Of a DNA stretch of 64,000 nucleotides, positions 41,711-51,635 are shown in pieces; position 1 is the stretch's first letter; every line of letters starts with the position of its first letter. A model generated the notes under the pieces. It did not search any database. It had not been told where the DNA came from and saw nothing but the letters and a program-made list of their open reading frames with translations. Source of the DNA: Halegenticoccus soli (GTDB lineage Archaea > Halobacteriota > Halobacteria > Halobacteriales > Haloferacaceae). The position numbers and the translations under genes are program-made. The stretch is from contig NZ_PEND01000007.1 of assembly GCF_002844195.1 (NCBI RefSeq), forward strand, positions 231,659-295,658, written 5' to 3'.

Positions 41711-42853
41711 TCAGAACCCTAACTGCCGTCCGATGACCAGGTGCTGGATCTCGCTCGTCCCCTCGCCGATCTCCATCAGCTTCGCGTCGCGGTAGAACCG
41801 CTGCGGGGCGAAGTCCTCCGTGTAGCCGTAGCCGCCGAGCACCTGCACGGCGTCCTCGGCGACCTTCCGGGCGGCCTCGCTGGCGTCGAGCTTCGCCAGG
41901 GCGGACTCCTTCGTGACGCTCTGACCGCCGTCGTACCGCACCGCGGCCTTGTGGGTGAGGAGGCGGGCGCGCTCGGTCTTTCGGTACATGTCGACCAGCT
42001 TGTCGCGGATGGCGTCGAACTTCGATATCGGCCGGCCGAACTGCTCGCGCTCCTTCGCGTACGCCGCCGCCGCGTCGTACGCGCCCTGCGCGAGACCGGT
42101 CGACAGCGCCGCGATGGAGATGCGGCCGCCGTCGAGCGTCTTCATCGTCTGCGTCCAGCCCTCGCCCTCCTCGCCGAGCAGGCGATCCTCGGGGATGCGA
42201 ACGCCGTTCAGGGCGATCTCGCAGGTCGGCGAGCAGTTGAGCCCCATCTTGTCCCAGACCGTCGTGACCTCGAACCCGTCGTCGTTCCGCGGATCGACGA
42301 TGAACGTCGAGATCCCGTCGTAGCCGGCGTCCGGATCCGTCACGGCTTTGACGAGGACCGAGCCCGCCTCGCTGGCGTTCGTGATGAACTGCTTCGTCCC
42401 GTCGAGGACGTACTCGTCGCCGTCCTTCTCGGCCGTGGTGTCCATGTCGCTGGCGTCGCTGCCGGAGCCGGGTTCCGTCAGCGCCCACGCGCCGATCTCC
42501 TCGCCGGTCGCCAGCGGGCGGAGCCACCGCTCTTTCTGCGCTTCGGTGCCGAACAGTTCGAGCGGCTTCGTGCCGAGGCTGACGTGCGCCGCGTAGGAGA
42601 GCCCGATCCCGCCGGAGACGCGACCGAGCTCCTCGGTGACGAGCGCGTACATGAGCTGATCGCCGCCGAGGCCCCCGTACTCCTCCGAGATCGGAACGCC
42701 CATCACGTCGAGGTCGGCGAGCTGACCGAAGATCTCCGCGGGGAAGCGGTGGTCGTTCTCGATCTCCTGGGCGATCGGCTCGATCTCCTCCTCGCAGAAC
42801 TCCCGGACCGTGTCCCGAATCATCCGGTGCTCGGCGGGTAGCTCGAAGTCCAT
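41711..42853 (-). CDS. Acyl-CoA dehydrogenase
   Basis: The 380-residue flavoprotein has the acyl-CoA dehydrogenase core: FAD/substrate segment WALTEPGSGSDASDMDT, a helical C-terminal domain, and GEGTSEIQHLVIGRQL near the end with the probable catalytic glutamate (about E364). It catalyses alpha,beta-dehydrogenation of acyl-CoA in beta-oxidation or branched-chain degradation. A TATA-like ACTTTATCA lies ~27 bp before the ATG, implying a leaderless mRNA. An acyl-CoA synthetase occurs at 24-26 kb. A decayed copy of its 3' end lies directly downstream. Confidence 0.95.
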   Translation of the reverse strand: MDFELPAEHRMIRDTVREFCEEEIEPIAQEIENDHRFPAEIFGQLADLDVMGVPISEEYGGLGGDQLMYALVTEELGRVSGGIGLSYAAHVSLGTKPLELFGTEAQKERWLRPLATGEEIGAWALTEPGSGSDASDMDTTAEKDGDEYVLDGTKQFITNASEAGSVLVKAVTDPDAGYDGISTFIVDPRNDDGFEVTTVWDKMGLNCSPTCEIALNGVRIPEDRLLGEEGEGWTQTMKTLDGGRISIAALSTGLAQGAYDAAAAYAKEREQFGRPISKFDAIRDKLVDMYRKTERARLLTHKAAVRYDGGQSVTKESALAKLDASEAARKVAEDAVQVLGGYGYTEDFAPQRFYRDAKLMEIGEGTSEIQHLVIGRQLGF

Positions 42854-43037
42854 GGCAATTCTTGCGTGAGGTGCGTGATAAAGTCAGCGAACGACCGTGA
42901 AGGATCGGGCCGCGCGGTCCGGGCGGTGCCGCGGTGCGATTTTCAGCGGAACCACTCGGGGCGGATCGCGCTCCCGGTCGGAACAGTTCGAACCGCCAGC
43001 CCGGATAGTTATGCCCACCGGTGGCGTACCGCTTTCC

Positions 43038-43835
43038 ATGGAACTGCGCCGCCTGGTCCGCGGCAGAATCGAGTGGCCGCGCCTCGAAGCGGTCGTCCGC
43101 GAACTCGCCGAGCGGTACGGCCGCGAGGGGGTCCACGTCGAGTTTCTCGACGCGGACAACTGGCTTTCGACCCCCATGGTCATCGACCGGGAGTGGTTCG
43201 TCAAGGTGATCACGCGGCAGAACTCGCTCGTCCACGCGCTGTTCACCACCGGGCGGAACCTCGGCGCGTTTTCGAGCGGAAGGGAGGGGTTCTTCGAGCA
43301 CTTCGGCACGCCCTTCGACATGGCGAAACACGAGCTGGAGGCGACGCGTCGGATGCGAGAGATCGGCGTCAACGCCCCCGAACCCGTCGAAGCGCTCGAA
43401 GTCGACGGCCTCGGTGTGCTCGTCCTGGAGTACCTCCCCGACTACCGCTCCCTCGACGAGCTGGACCGGAGCGAGGAGCGGGCCGTCGCGCCCGCGCTGT
43501 TCGCCGATCTGCGGCGACTCCACGACAACGGTCTCGCCCACGGCGACCTCCGCGCGGAGAACGTGCTCATCCTCGACGGCGAGATCTACTTCATCGACGC
43601 GACGAACGTGCGACGGGACGGCCGCGACGACGCGCGATCGTACGACCTCGCGTGCGCGCTGGCCGCGCTCGAACCGCTCATCGGCGCGACCGCGACGATC
43701 GACGCGGCGCTGTCGGCGTACTCGGTCGAAGATCTGCTCAGCGCGCTCGAATTCCTCGACTTCGTCAACATCCGCCCCGACCACGACTTCGACGCCGCCG
43801 CCCTCAAGGGCGAGATCGAAAAGCGCGCGTCGTAG
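43038..43835 (+). CDS. RIO/Bud32-like protein kinase
   Basis: From ATG 43038 (265 residues; ATG 43011 would add nine). The kinase core includes the nucleotide lysine in WFVKV (K56), the catalytic loop HGDLRAENVL (H168-D170, N175) and the metal-binding aspartate D187 in YFIDATN. The compact core without an APE motif fits the atypical RIO/Bud32-like kinases of archaea. It would phosphorylate protein or have ATPase roles in the cytosol. It converges on the DUF4112 gene. Confidence 0.88.
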   Translation: MELRRLVRGRIEWPRLEAVVRELAERYGREGVHVEFLDADNWLSTPMVIDREWFVKVITRQNSLVHALFTTGRNLGAFSSGREGFFEHFGTPFDMAKHELEATRRMREIGVNAPEPVEALEVDGLGVLVLEYLPDYRSLDELDRSEERAVAPALFADLRRLHDNGLAHGDLRAENVLILDGEIYFIDATNVRRDGRDDARSYDLACALAALEPLIGATATIDAALSAYSVEDLLSALEFLDFVNIRPDHDFDAAALKGEIEKRAS

Positions 43836-43846
43836 GTGCTTGGGCC

Positions 43847-44530
43847 CTACGTCGACGACGCGTCTGATTCGTCCGACTCGCCCGATTCGCCCGACTCCGG
43901 CGACCCGTTCGAGTCATCGGACTCCGCCGACTCCTCCAGCTCTTCCAACTCCGCCGCCGTCTCGGTCTCGTCCATCCCCTCGGACGCTTCGATCTCCTCG
44001 ATCCGTTCGGCCTCCTCGCCCGCGTCGATGTCCTCCTCCTCCGCGAGTTCCTCGACGCCGTCGCGCTCTCCGGCTCCGTCTTCCCCTTCGTCCTCCACTT
44101 CGATCGTGATCTCCCTCCCCTCGGAGCGCCCGTGCATCGCCTCGAGCTCCCGTTCGAGCAGGTCGACGTTCCACTTGTTCGCCTTCCAGACGGCGTCGAA
44201 GAGCGTCCCGACGACGGGGACGGATCCGACGGCGACGTCGACGCCGACGTTCGCGAGCATCCGAACGATCGTCGTGTACGGCACGCCGAGCCGCGTCGCC
44301 TCGTAGACGATGTACATCGACATCGCGCCGACGACGACGTCGCCCGAAACCGGGAGCGCGCCCAGGACGGGATCGACGCCGACTTTGAAGTTTGTGCCCG
44401 GTATCTCGACGGACTCGTCCAACAGCGTCGCGACCGCCCGCGCGCGTCGGATCGCCGCCTCGTCTACCTCGCCCCGGATGTCCTGTGGGATCTCTCCGGC
44501 CATACGCGCCAATCGGTTCCCTTCGCTCAT
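43847..44530 (-). CDS. DUF4112 family membrane-associated protein
   Basis: The 227-residue protein has a DUF4112 core (residues ~30-130: IPGTNFKVGVDPVLGALPVSGDVVVGAMSMYIVYEA and VPVVGTLFDAVWKANKWNV) with two hydrophobic segments and a conserved G-x-D-P-x-L-G-x-x-P motif. A long acidic Glu/Asp/Ser-rich tail follows (residues ~135-227) and is probably disordered. The biochemical role of DUF4112 is unknown. The gene abuts a beta-propeller gene upstream (15-bp gap), suggesting one operon. Confidence 0.9.
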   Translation of the reverse strand: MSEGNRLARMAGEIPQDIRGEVDEAAIRRARAVATLLDESVEIPGTNFKVGVDPVLGALPVSGDVVVGAMSMYIVYEATRLGVPYTTIVRMLANVGVDVAVGSVPVVGTLFDAVWKANKWNVDLLERELEAMHGRSEGREITIEVEDEGEDGAGERDGVEELAEEEDIDAGEEAERIEEIEASEGMDETETAAELEELEESAESDDSNGSPESGESGESDESDASST

Positions 44531-44545
44531 GGGCGTGGTGGCCAG

Positions 44546-45829
44546 TCACCGATACTCCAGAACGGTCCCCTCGGCGCCGACCGCGACGTGCGGACAGTCC
44601 TCGCCGATCGAAACGGCGTTCAGGCGCGCGTCGACGGGGGTTCGTCGCGGCTCCCACCCGCCGGGGACGCGCGCGCAGATCGTCCCGTCGCGGCCGCAGG
44701 CGAGTCCCGCGTCGCCGTCCCGGCAGATCCCCGAGAGTCCGCTCTCGCTCGCGCGCACCCTCGTCCAGACCGCTCCGTCGTACCAGACGACGGTCCCGTC
44801 GTCGACGGCGACTGAGACGGCGTCGGGGGCCGCCGCGACGTCCGCGAGCGTCCCGCCGGGGTCGTCGACGCCGATCGGTTCGTAGTTCGCTCCGCCATCG
44901 GCCGTCTCGAACACCGCCGCGTTCGTGTCGCAGACGTAGCCGGTCTCGGCGTCGACGAACTCGACGCCGGAGACGCTCGATCCGCTCCCCGGCTTCGTCG
45001 GCGTTCCCCACCGCATCTCGCCGTCCCGGAACTCGCCGCGCAGCACCGCCCCCGACCCGTTCGCCAGGTAGACGGCCTCGCCTCTCCCCGACGCCGCCGC
45101 GGCGACCGCCTCCCACGTGCTCGTGTTCGCGTTCGGAGCCGAGTAGTCGGCGTGGCGGCCGGTTTCAGGGTCGTACCTCGCGACGGCGCCGCCGTCGCCC
45201 GCGAACCAGGCGCCCCCGCCGTCGACGGCGTCGGCGCCGCGGAGCGCGTTCGACTCGGCCGCGGGGCCCTCGTCGAACGTCCGTCGCCACCCGTCCGTCT
45301 CGCGGACGAGCACGACGCCGCCGTCGCCGACCGCGAACGCCCGCCCGTCGGCGCAGGCGACGTCGAACAGCTCTCGATCGGTCGGAACGTCCACCGCCGT
45401 CCACCGCTTCTCGCGCGGTTCGACGGACGCGGCCGCGCCCGCCTCGCTGTCGCCGGGTGGCGCGTCCGGCGAGCCCGACGGTGCGCCGTCGGGCCGCTTC
45501 GACGCGTCCGTGGGCCGGGGCGGCGCGGCCGCCGCCTCCGCTTTCGCCCGTTCCGACGCGTCCGGCGCGTCGCTCGTCCGCCGCTCTCGGTCGCGCCCGC
45601 CGGCGTCCGAGGTGCGCCGGTCTCCACCCCCGTCTGACCGGACGTAGAGGTACAGCGGCGGCAGCAGATAGGCCGCCAGGGCCGCCGCGGCGAACCCGCG
45701 GTGGACGAACGTCAGCAGTCCGAGACCGGTCAGCGCCGCCGTCGACGCCGCGTGGACGCCGCTCTTCGCGTACCGCCGGTAGAACGTCCAGAAATCGCGT
45801 AGTCGCGCCTTCGCGGACGATCCGACCAT
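44546..45829 (-). CDS. Membrane-anchored beta-propeller-like protein (YCF48/BNR-type repeats)
   Basis: The 427-residue protein starts with two hydrophobic helices (residues ~22-62), then a Gly/Ser/Asp-rich linker (~65-135), and then repeated blades with motifs such as FAVGDGGVVLVR, WFAGDGGAVARYD, YVCDTNAAVFETADGGANY, LACGRDGTICAR and VAVGAEGTVLEY. This is the YCF48/BNR-like beta-propeller pattern with six or so blades. It is probably a membrane-bound scaffold. It lies upstream of and close to the DUF4112 gene. No function is known from sequence. Confidence 0.8.
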   Translation of the reverse strand: MVGSSAKARLRDFWTFYRRYAKSGVHAASTAALTGLGLLTFVHRGFAAAALAAYLLPPLYLYVRSDGGGDRRTSDAGGRDRERRTSDAPDASERAKAEAAAAPPRPTDASKRPDGAPSGSPDAPPGDSEAGAAASVEPREKRWTAVDVPTDRELFDVACADGRAFAVGDGGVVLVRETDGWRRTFDEGPAAESNALRGADAVDGGGAWFAGDGGAVARYDPETGRHADYSAPNANTSTWEAVAAAASGRGEAVYLANGSGAVLRGEFRDGEMRWGTPTKPGSGSSVSGVEFVDAETGYVCDTNAAVFETADGGANYEPIGVDDPGGTLADVAAAPDAVSVAVDDGTVVWYDGAVWTRVRASESGLSGICRDGDAGLACGRDGTICARVPGGWEPRRTPVDARLNAVSIGEDCPHVAVGAEGTVLEYR

Positions 45830-45999
45830 CGACGGTCGGTTGGTCGCTCGCGGTTATCAGACTTTTCGCCGGTTCGGACCGGCGACCGGCGCTCGGTTCT
45901 GTTTCGGTCCTCGTTCCCGTTTCGAGCCTTGCTCCCATCCCCGTCCGCGGCCCCGACCGGGTGCCTTTTTACCTTCCCTCGCGCAAATTTTACCACAGC

Positions 46000-47532
<1,533 letters not shown>

Positions 47533-47640
47533 GCGGGACGTCCGAGTGAGCGAGACGGACCGACGGGCGGCCGGTTCGTCCACTCGCCGGTTCCGCGGGC
47601 CGCAGATTCTTTTCCCCGGCCGCGCGAGGATCTAGCCGTG

Positions 47641-48702
47641 ATGCTCCGAGAACTTCGGGACGACCTCGCGCGCCGCGACTGGGACGCGGGCGCGGACGGG
47701 ACCGTCCGGTTCGCCGTCGTCGGCCTCGGCAACTTCTCGCGGCGGGTCGTGCTCCCGTCGATCGCCGACGCCGACTACTGCGAGGCCACCACCCTCGTCA
47801 GCGGCTCGGCCGAAAAGGCGAGGGCGGTCGCCGACGAGGTCGGCGCGGCGCGCGGGATCACCTACGACGAGTACGCGGACGGCGTCGCCCGCGACGCCTA
47901 CGACGCGGTGTACGTCGCCACGCCCAACGCGCTCCACCTGCCGCACGTCGAAACCGCGGCCGACCTGGGGAAAGCGGTCCTCTGCGAGAAGCCGCTGGAG
48001 GCGACGGTCGAGCGCGCCGAGAGCCTCGTCTACGCGTGCGAGGAGGCGGACGTGCCGCTCATGACCGCCTACCGGATGCAGGTCGACCCGACGTTCCGCC
48101 GGCTCCGCGAGTTCGTCCGCGACGGCGGCGTCGGGGAACCGATCCAGCTGCACGGCGACTTCTCCATCCGGGTGATAAGCGAGCTGCGCGGGCCGGACCA
48201 GTGGCGGCTCGACCCGGACCTTTCGGGCGGCGGGGCGCTGATGGACGTCGGCGTCTACCCCCTGAACGCGGGACGGTTCCTCCTCGACGCCGACCCGGTG
48301 TCGGCGACCGGCGTGACGAGCGGCGCTGGGCCGTTCGCGGAGGTCGAGGCGCACGTCGCCTTCGGGCTCTCGTTCCCCGACGGCGTGACCGGCTCGTTCA
48401 CCGCGAACTTCGACGGCTTCCGCGACAGCCGGATCTCCGTCCTCGGAACGGAGGGGCGAATCGAGGTCGAACGCGCGTTCGACCGCGCCCGCTCGCGACG
48501 CGTGACGGTCGACGCGGCGGATTCGCGGGTCGAAGTCGACGGGCCGGCCGTCGACGAGATCCGGAAGGAGTTCGACTACTTCGCGCACTGTCTCCTCGCG
48601 GGCGAACCGCCCGAACCCGACGGACAGGACGGGCTGATCGACGTGCGGACGATGGCGGCGGTGTACGAGTCGGCAGAGCGCGGCGAACTGATCGAGCTGT
48701 GA
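47641..48702 (+). CDS. gfo6: Gfo/Idh/MocA oxidoreductase, Gfo6-like D-xylose 1-dehydrogenase (NADP+)
   Basis: ATG 47641 gives 353 residues (an in-frame GTG precedes it). The Rossmann start VRFAVVGLGNFSRR, the signature CEKPLEAT and the C-terminal SVLGTEGRIEVERAF, KEFDYFAHCLLAGEPP match the haloarchaeal Gfo6 family, first described as D-xylose 1-dehydrogenase. The enzyme oxidises xylose to xylonolactone, the first step of the oxidative pentose pathway. The aldehyde dehydrogenase upstream may belong to the same pathway. Sequence resemblance to the xylose enzyme is from recall, so substrate is likely rather than proven. Confidence 0.85.
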   Translation: MLRELRDDLARRDWDAGADGTVRFAVVGLGNFSRRVVLPSIADADYCEATTLVSGSAEKARAVADEVGAARGITYDEYADGVARDAYDAVYVATPNALHLPHVETAADLGKAVLCEKPLEATVERAESLVYACEEADVPLMTAYRMQVDPTFRRLREFVRDGGVGEPIQLHGDFSIRVISELRGPDQWRLDPDLSGGGALMDVGVYPLNAGRFLLDADPVSATGVTSGAGPFAEVEAHVAFGLSFPDGVTGSFTANFDGFRDSRISVLGTEGRIEVERAFDRARSRRVTVDAADSRVEVDGPAVDEIRKEFDYFAHCLLAGEPPEPDGQDGLIDVRTMAAVYESAERGELIEL

Positions 48703-49148
48703 CGCCGCGCGGGGCGACGGCTCGGCGGGCGGCGGCGGAAGGCGGACGAGGCGGAAGGAACGGAAGGTACGAAAGCGAAAGGGAGCGGACGGAGGCGGGT
48801 TGAAAGCGACGCGGACGGCGGCCGGAAGTGCGGAAGGTACGCCCCTGCCGGGCTCAGGGGCGAATGCCGTGGCGTCGGGCCGGATCGACGGCCGGTCGGC
48901 GAAACCACAGTGGACCCCGAACACTGCGGCGTGGCGTGGCGCGGCAGGTTTGCCGGTGTCGACGAGAAAAGCGCCGATCAGCCGGCGGTGGACAGTTCGG
49001 CGGCTTCGCGGATAAACCCTCCGGCGTCGGAATATCGCGCGTGTCAGAACGACGCACGGCGATGAGTGTCACACGTCGGCTCCGCGGCCGTCCGGGTCGT
49101 CGCCGCGGCGGGGGCGGTCGTCGTCGGCCGCTTCGGCCTTCCCGCCCG
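48703..49148. other. Convergent intergenic gap with GC-rich hairpin and lone TATA-like element
   Basis: This 446-bp gap separates the converging xylose-dehydrogenase and nitrilase genes. It contains a strong hairpin (48840-48862) and a minus-strand TATA-like GGGTTTATCC at about 49011-49020 with no recognisable gene downstream. No protein-coding frame shows the expected codon use. A small non-coding RNA is possible but unsupported by any known family. Confidence 0.4.
48840..48862. terminator. GC-rich hairpin in convergent gap
   Basis: CGCCCCTG (48840-48847) pairs perfectly with CAGGGGCG (48855-48862), leaving a 7-nt loop CCGGGCT. It could end transcription from either side or form part of a structured RNA. 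No T-tract follows directly. Confidence 0.35.
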
Positions 49149-49958
49149 TCAGCGCCGGCGGTCCATCCAGGCCGGGAACCGGTCGCGGACCCGATCGACG
49201 CGGTCCGGATCGATCTCGGCGACGACGGTGGTCGGCTCGTCGCCGGCGCTGGCGAGCGGCACGCCCCAGGGGTCGTACACCGTCGAGCGGCCGAGCAGCG
49301 TCGCGTCCTCGAACGTCGCCGCGCCGTTGACCGCCCCGAGGTAACAGAGGTTCTCGATGGCCCGCGCCCGCGTGAGGGTCGTCCAGTGTTCGACGCGGGG
49401 GTACGGCCACGCGCTCGGGACGAGGACGAGCGTCGCGCCCTTCTCCGCGAAGTCGCGGTAGAGTTCCGGGAAGCGGAGGTCGTAGCAGGTCGTCATGCAC
49501 ACCCTGAACCCCTCGAAGTCGACCGTCTCCAGCCGCTCGCCGGGGGTCAGGAGGCGGGCCTCGGCGGACTCGTAGCCGAACAGGTGGTGCTTGCGGTACA
49601 CCGCCCGGCGCTCGCCGGTCCGGTCGAAGAACACCGCGGTGTTCGCGAGCCCCTGATCGTCCGGCGTCTCGTACCCGGCCTCGGCGCTCGCTTCGAGATC
49701 CTCGACGTGGCTGCCGGCCAGGAGGCCGACGCCGTGCTCCGCCGCCAGGTCGCCGAGCCGGCGGAACGCCGGGCCGTCGAGCCCCTCCGCTTCGCGGGCG
49801 TACGATTCGAACGCGAAGTACCCGACGGTGAACAGCTCGGGGAGCGCGACGAGGTCGGCCCCGTCGGCAGCGGCGTCGGCGACGGCACGCTCCGCGCGTT
49901 CGAGGTTGTCGTCGACGTTCCCGGCGGTCTGGTTCACCTGCGCGAGCGCGAGTTTCAT
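49149..49958 (-). CDS. Carbon-nitrogen hydrolase (nitrilase superfamily)
   Basis: ATG 49958 gives 269 residues with an intact Glu-Lys-Cys triad: E41 (LPELF), K123 (YRKHHLF) and C158 (MTTCYDLRFPE). These hydrolases cleave amides or nitriles; the pattern resembles omega-amidase/N-carbamoyl-type branches. The start overlaps the stop of the SRPBCC gene (ATGA), so translation is coupled. The substrate is unknown. Confidence 0.93.
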   Translation of the reverse strand: MKLALAQVNQTAGNVDDNLERAERAVADAAADGADLVALPELFTVGYFAFESYAREAEGLDGPAFRRLGDLAAEHGVGLLAGSHVEDLEASAEAGYETPDDQGLANTAVFFDRTGERRAVYRKHHLFGYESAEARLLTPGERLETVDFEGFRVCMTTCYDLRFPELYRDFAEKGATLVLVPSAWPYPRVEHWTTLTRARAIENLCYLGAVNGAATFEDATLLGRSTVYDPWGVPLASAGDEPTTVVAEIDPDRVDRVRDRFPAWMDRRR

Positions 49959-50389
49959 GCCGGCAGCTCCAGTTCCGCCCGAAGCGCCGCTTCGAGGTTG
50001 TCGAGTTCGCGGTTCAGGTTCCGCTTGAAGAACCGTTCGACCCCCGGGAGCCGCCCGTCGACGACGAACAGGTTCCGCAGGCGACAGCCGCCGTCGGACG
50101 CCTCGACGGTGTGCTCTCCGGTCACGCGCATGGCGCGCGAGCGGCCGACGAACTTCACGTACCGCGGGGGTTCGCGGGTCACGTCCTCCGTCTCGACCGC
50201 CACCGTCGAGTCGATCAGCGGGATCGGCAGCCGGATGTGCCAGGTCGCCTTCCGGCCGTCGTCGGGATCTACCTCGAAGTCCTCGACGACGCTGATCGCT
50301 TCGGCGCGCTTCCGGGGGTCGGCGATGAACGACCAGACGCGCTCGGGGTCGGCGTCGAACTCGAAGGTCCGTTGGACACGGACGGTCAT
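49955..50389 (-). CDS. SRPBCC/START-like protein (CoxG/Coq10-type)
   Basis: From ATG 50389 the product is 144 residues: TVRVQRTFEFDADPERVWSFIADP is the usual N-terminal beta-helix-helix of the SRPBCC fold, and the C-terminal helix is VERFFKRNLNRELDNLEAAL. Such proteins bind hydrophobic ligands in a deep pocket. It is translationally coupled to the nitrilase downstream (ATGA). Whether the two act together is not known. Confidence 0.87.
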   Translation of the reverse strand: MTVRVQRTFEFDADPERVWSFIADPRKRAEAISVVEDFEVDPDDGRKATWHIRLPIPLIDSTVAVETEDVTREPPRYVKFVGRSRAMRVTGEHTVEASDGGCRLRNLFVVDGRLPGVERFFKRNLNRELDNLEAALRAELELPA

Positions 50390-50428
50390 GGGAACGGGTT
50401 GGCGGGCGACAGTAAAAAGCAAGGGGTG

Positions 50429-50653
50429 TCAGCTCAGCGTGACGCGCCACGTGGTCGAGCGCGCGCGGCCCCACTTTTCGATCTCGACCTCGTCGGACTT
50501 CTCCGCGAGTCGGGGGAGGCGCGCGCCGACCTGCTTCGCCGACAGGCCGATCGCGTCGGCGATGTTTTTGGCCCGGAAATATCGCTCGCCGCGGGAGACG
50601 CTCTCGCGGAGGTAGGCGATAATCCGCTGTTCTTCCTCGGTGAATTCCGTCAT
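50429..50653 (-). CDS. Small winged-helix protein (DUF7123 type)
   Basis: From ATG 50653 the product is 74 residues: FTEEEQRIIAYLRESVSRGERYFRAKNIADAIGLSAKQVGARLPRLAEKSDEVEIEKWG. It is a winged helix with a recognition helix AKQVGARLPRL and a C-terminal hairpin. The family (DUF7123) is restricted to haloarchaea as far as I recall. It is likely a DNA-binding protein with an unknown target. Confidence 0.85.
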   Translation of the reverse strand: MTEFTEEEQRIIAYLRESVSRGERYFRAKNIADAIGLSAKQVGARLPRLAEKSDEVEIEKWGRARSTTWRVTLS

Positions 50654-50700
50654 CCGACTCGTCCCTAAGCGACTGTCGATATTAACGGTTACCCGTTCGC

Positions 50701-50895
50701 TCAGTCCCAGTACACCTGCGTCCCGACGACCGCGATGGCCGCCGCGACCATCGCGGCGGCGAACCCCCACGCCGCGGTGAGCTGCGCGTCCGCGAGCCCC
50801 GCGGTGAGCAGCACCAGCGCCCCGCCGAGCGTGAGGAGCGAGAAGATCGCCGCGAACCCGATACCCATGTCAGACTGGGCCACGTCAGTCGCCAT
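50701..50895 (-). CDS. Small two-helix membrane protein
   Basis: The 64-residue product has two hydrophobic helices (residues ~12-33, GFAAIFSLLTLGGALVLLTAG region, and ~43-62). ATG 50895 opens a short conserved-looking start MATDVAQSDMGIGF. Similar tiny haloarchaeal proteins exist (DUF7525-like). Function is unknown. Confidence 0.75.
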   Translation of the reverse strand: MATDVAQSDMGIGFAAIFSLLTLGGALVLLTAGLADAQLTAAWGFAAAMVAAAIAVVGTQVYWD

Positions 50896-51049
50896 ATCCG
50901 TGGGTTCGAGGGCGCGTACTTAGTTCATTCGACCCCCGCTCGGCGGCCTCTCCGGACCGAAGTGCGACGCGAGAGGGACGCTCAGAACGGAAGTCGGATC
51001 GCCGTTCGAGGGCGGTCGGGCGGTTCGCCCGTCGGATCGGGGACGCCGG

Positions 51050-51376
51050 TCAGGAGCTCGCGAGCGCCTCGGCCTGCAGGTACCCGTCCTCCCACTCGCG
51101 CCGATCCTGCAACTGCTGGCGGCCCGAGTCGGTGATCCGGTACGAGTTCGTTCGGCGGTCGATCTGCCCCTTCTCGACGTAGCCCCTCTCGACGAGGGTG
51201 TCCAGGTTGGGGTACAGCCGCCCGTGGTTGATCTCCTCGTCGAGGTACCGCTCGAGCTCCTCCTTCACGTCCTGGCCGGAGGGGTTCTCGAAGCCGGCGA
51301 TCACGTACAGCAAGTCTCGCTGGAAACCGCTCAGGTCGAATAGGTTCATAGAAGACGCTACACTCTTATCGGACAT
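51050..51376 (-). CDS. PadR-family transcriptional regulator
   Basis: ATG 51376 gives 108 residues; ATG 51349 (MNLFDLSGF) is also possible. The PadR winged helix is visible: FQRDLLYVIAGFENPSGQDVKEELERYLDEEINHGRLYPNLDTLVERGYVEKG, with the family Y-P-x-L motif. PadR proteins are dimeric repressors that often regulate themselves. A dyad-like AGACA-n5-TGTCT (51398-51412) and an AT-rich ACATAATTACC lie just upstream, a plausible operator region. The ligand and target genes are unknown. Confidence 0.92.
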   Translation of the reverse strand: MSDKSVASSMNLFDLSGFQRDLLYVIAGFENPSGQDVKEELERYLDEEINHGRLYPNLDTLVERGYVEKGQIDRRTNSYRITDSGRQQLQDRREWEDGYLQAEALASS

Positions 51377-51397
51377 AATTACCGGGTATCGTCCGAC

Positions 51398-51412
51398 AGA
51401 CAGTAATTGTCT
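51398..51412. promoter_or_regulatory. Possible PadR operator
   Basis: AGACA-GTAAT-TGTCT is a 5-bp-arm inverted repeat 22-36 bp upstream of the padR ATG. A related AT-rich motif ACATAATTACC lies between it and the gene. The position fits autoregulation. Confidence 0.4.
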
Positions 51413-51580
51413 ACTCCGAGACTGTTACGAGCGAGAGAGCGATAAACGGCGGATTACCGCCCCGGTTTCCCGCTCTCCGACCGGCTTCCGAACCCACCGG
51501 CCGACGGACGCGACCCGGCGAGCCGCGAATGCTGCGTCCGTCGATAGAGTTTTATTCGAAACGGATCATATCTGAGTCGT

Positions 51581-51628
51581 ATGCCACGGAGTACCCAGTC
51601 TCCTGATCGAGTTCTTCTCCCGCGATGA
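51581..51628 (+). other. Leaderless 15-codon upstream ORF or frameshifted start of next gene
   Basis: ATG 51581 lies ~29 bp after a TATA element (TTTTATTCG near 51549-51557), exactly where a leaderless haloarchaeal gene should begin. It encodes MPRSTQSPDRVLLPR and stops with TGA at 51626-51628. The real downstream frame starts only with GTG 51636. Either it is a short upstream ORF, or the true start with a frameshift. Confidence 0.45.
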
Positions 51629-51635
51629 GACCGCG

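Noticed and set aside
41598..43784. Long minus-strand frame covering the acyl-CoA dehydrogenase in another frame
   Set aside because: Its sequence is an arginine-rich frame-shifted version of the real dehydrogenase and kinase strand; only its last codons overlap the true decayed 3' copy.
44392..45999. Arg/Pro/Ser-rich plus-strand extension fused to the aldehyde dehydrogenase frame
   Set aside because: The extension is antisense to the beta-propeller and DUF4112 genes and has no signal; the dehydrogenase starts at 46000 with the family's usual N-terminus.
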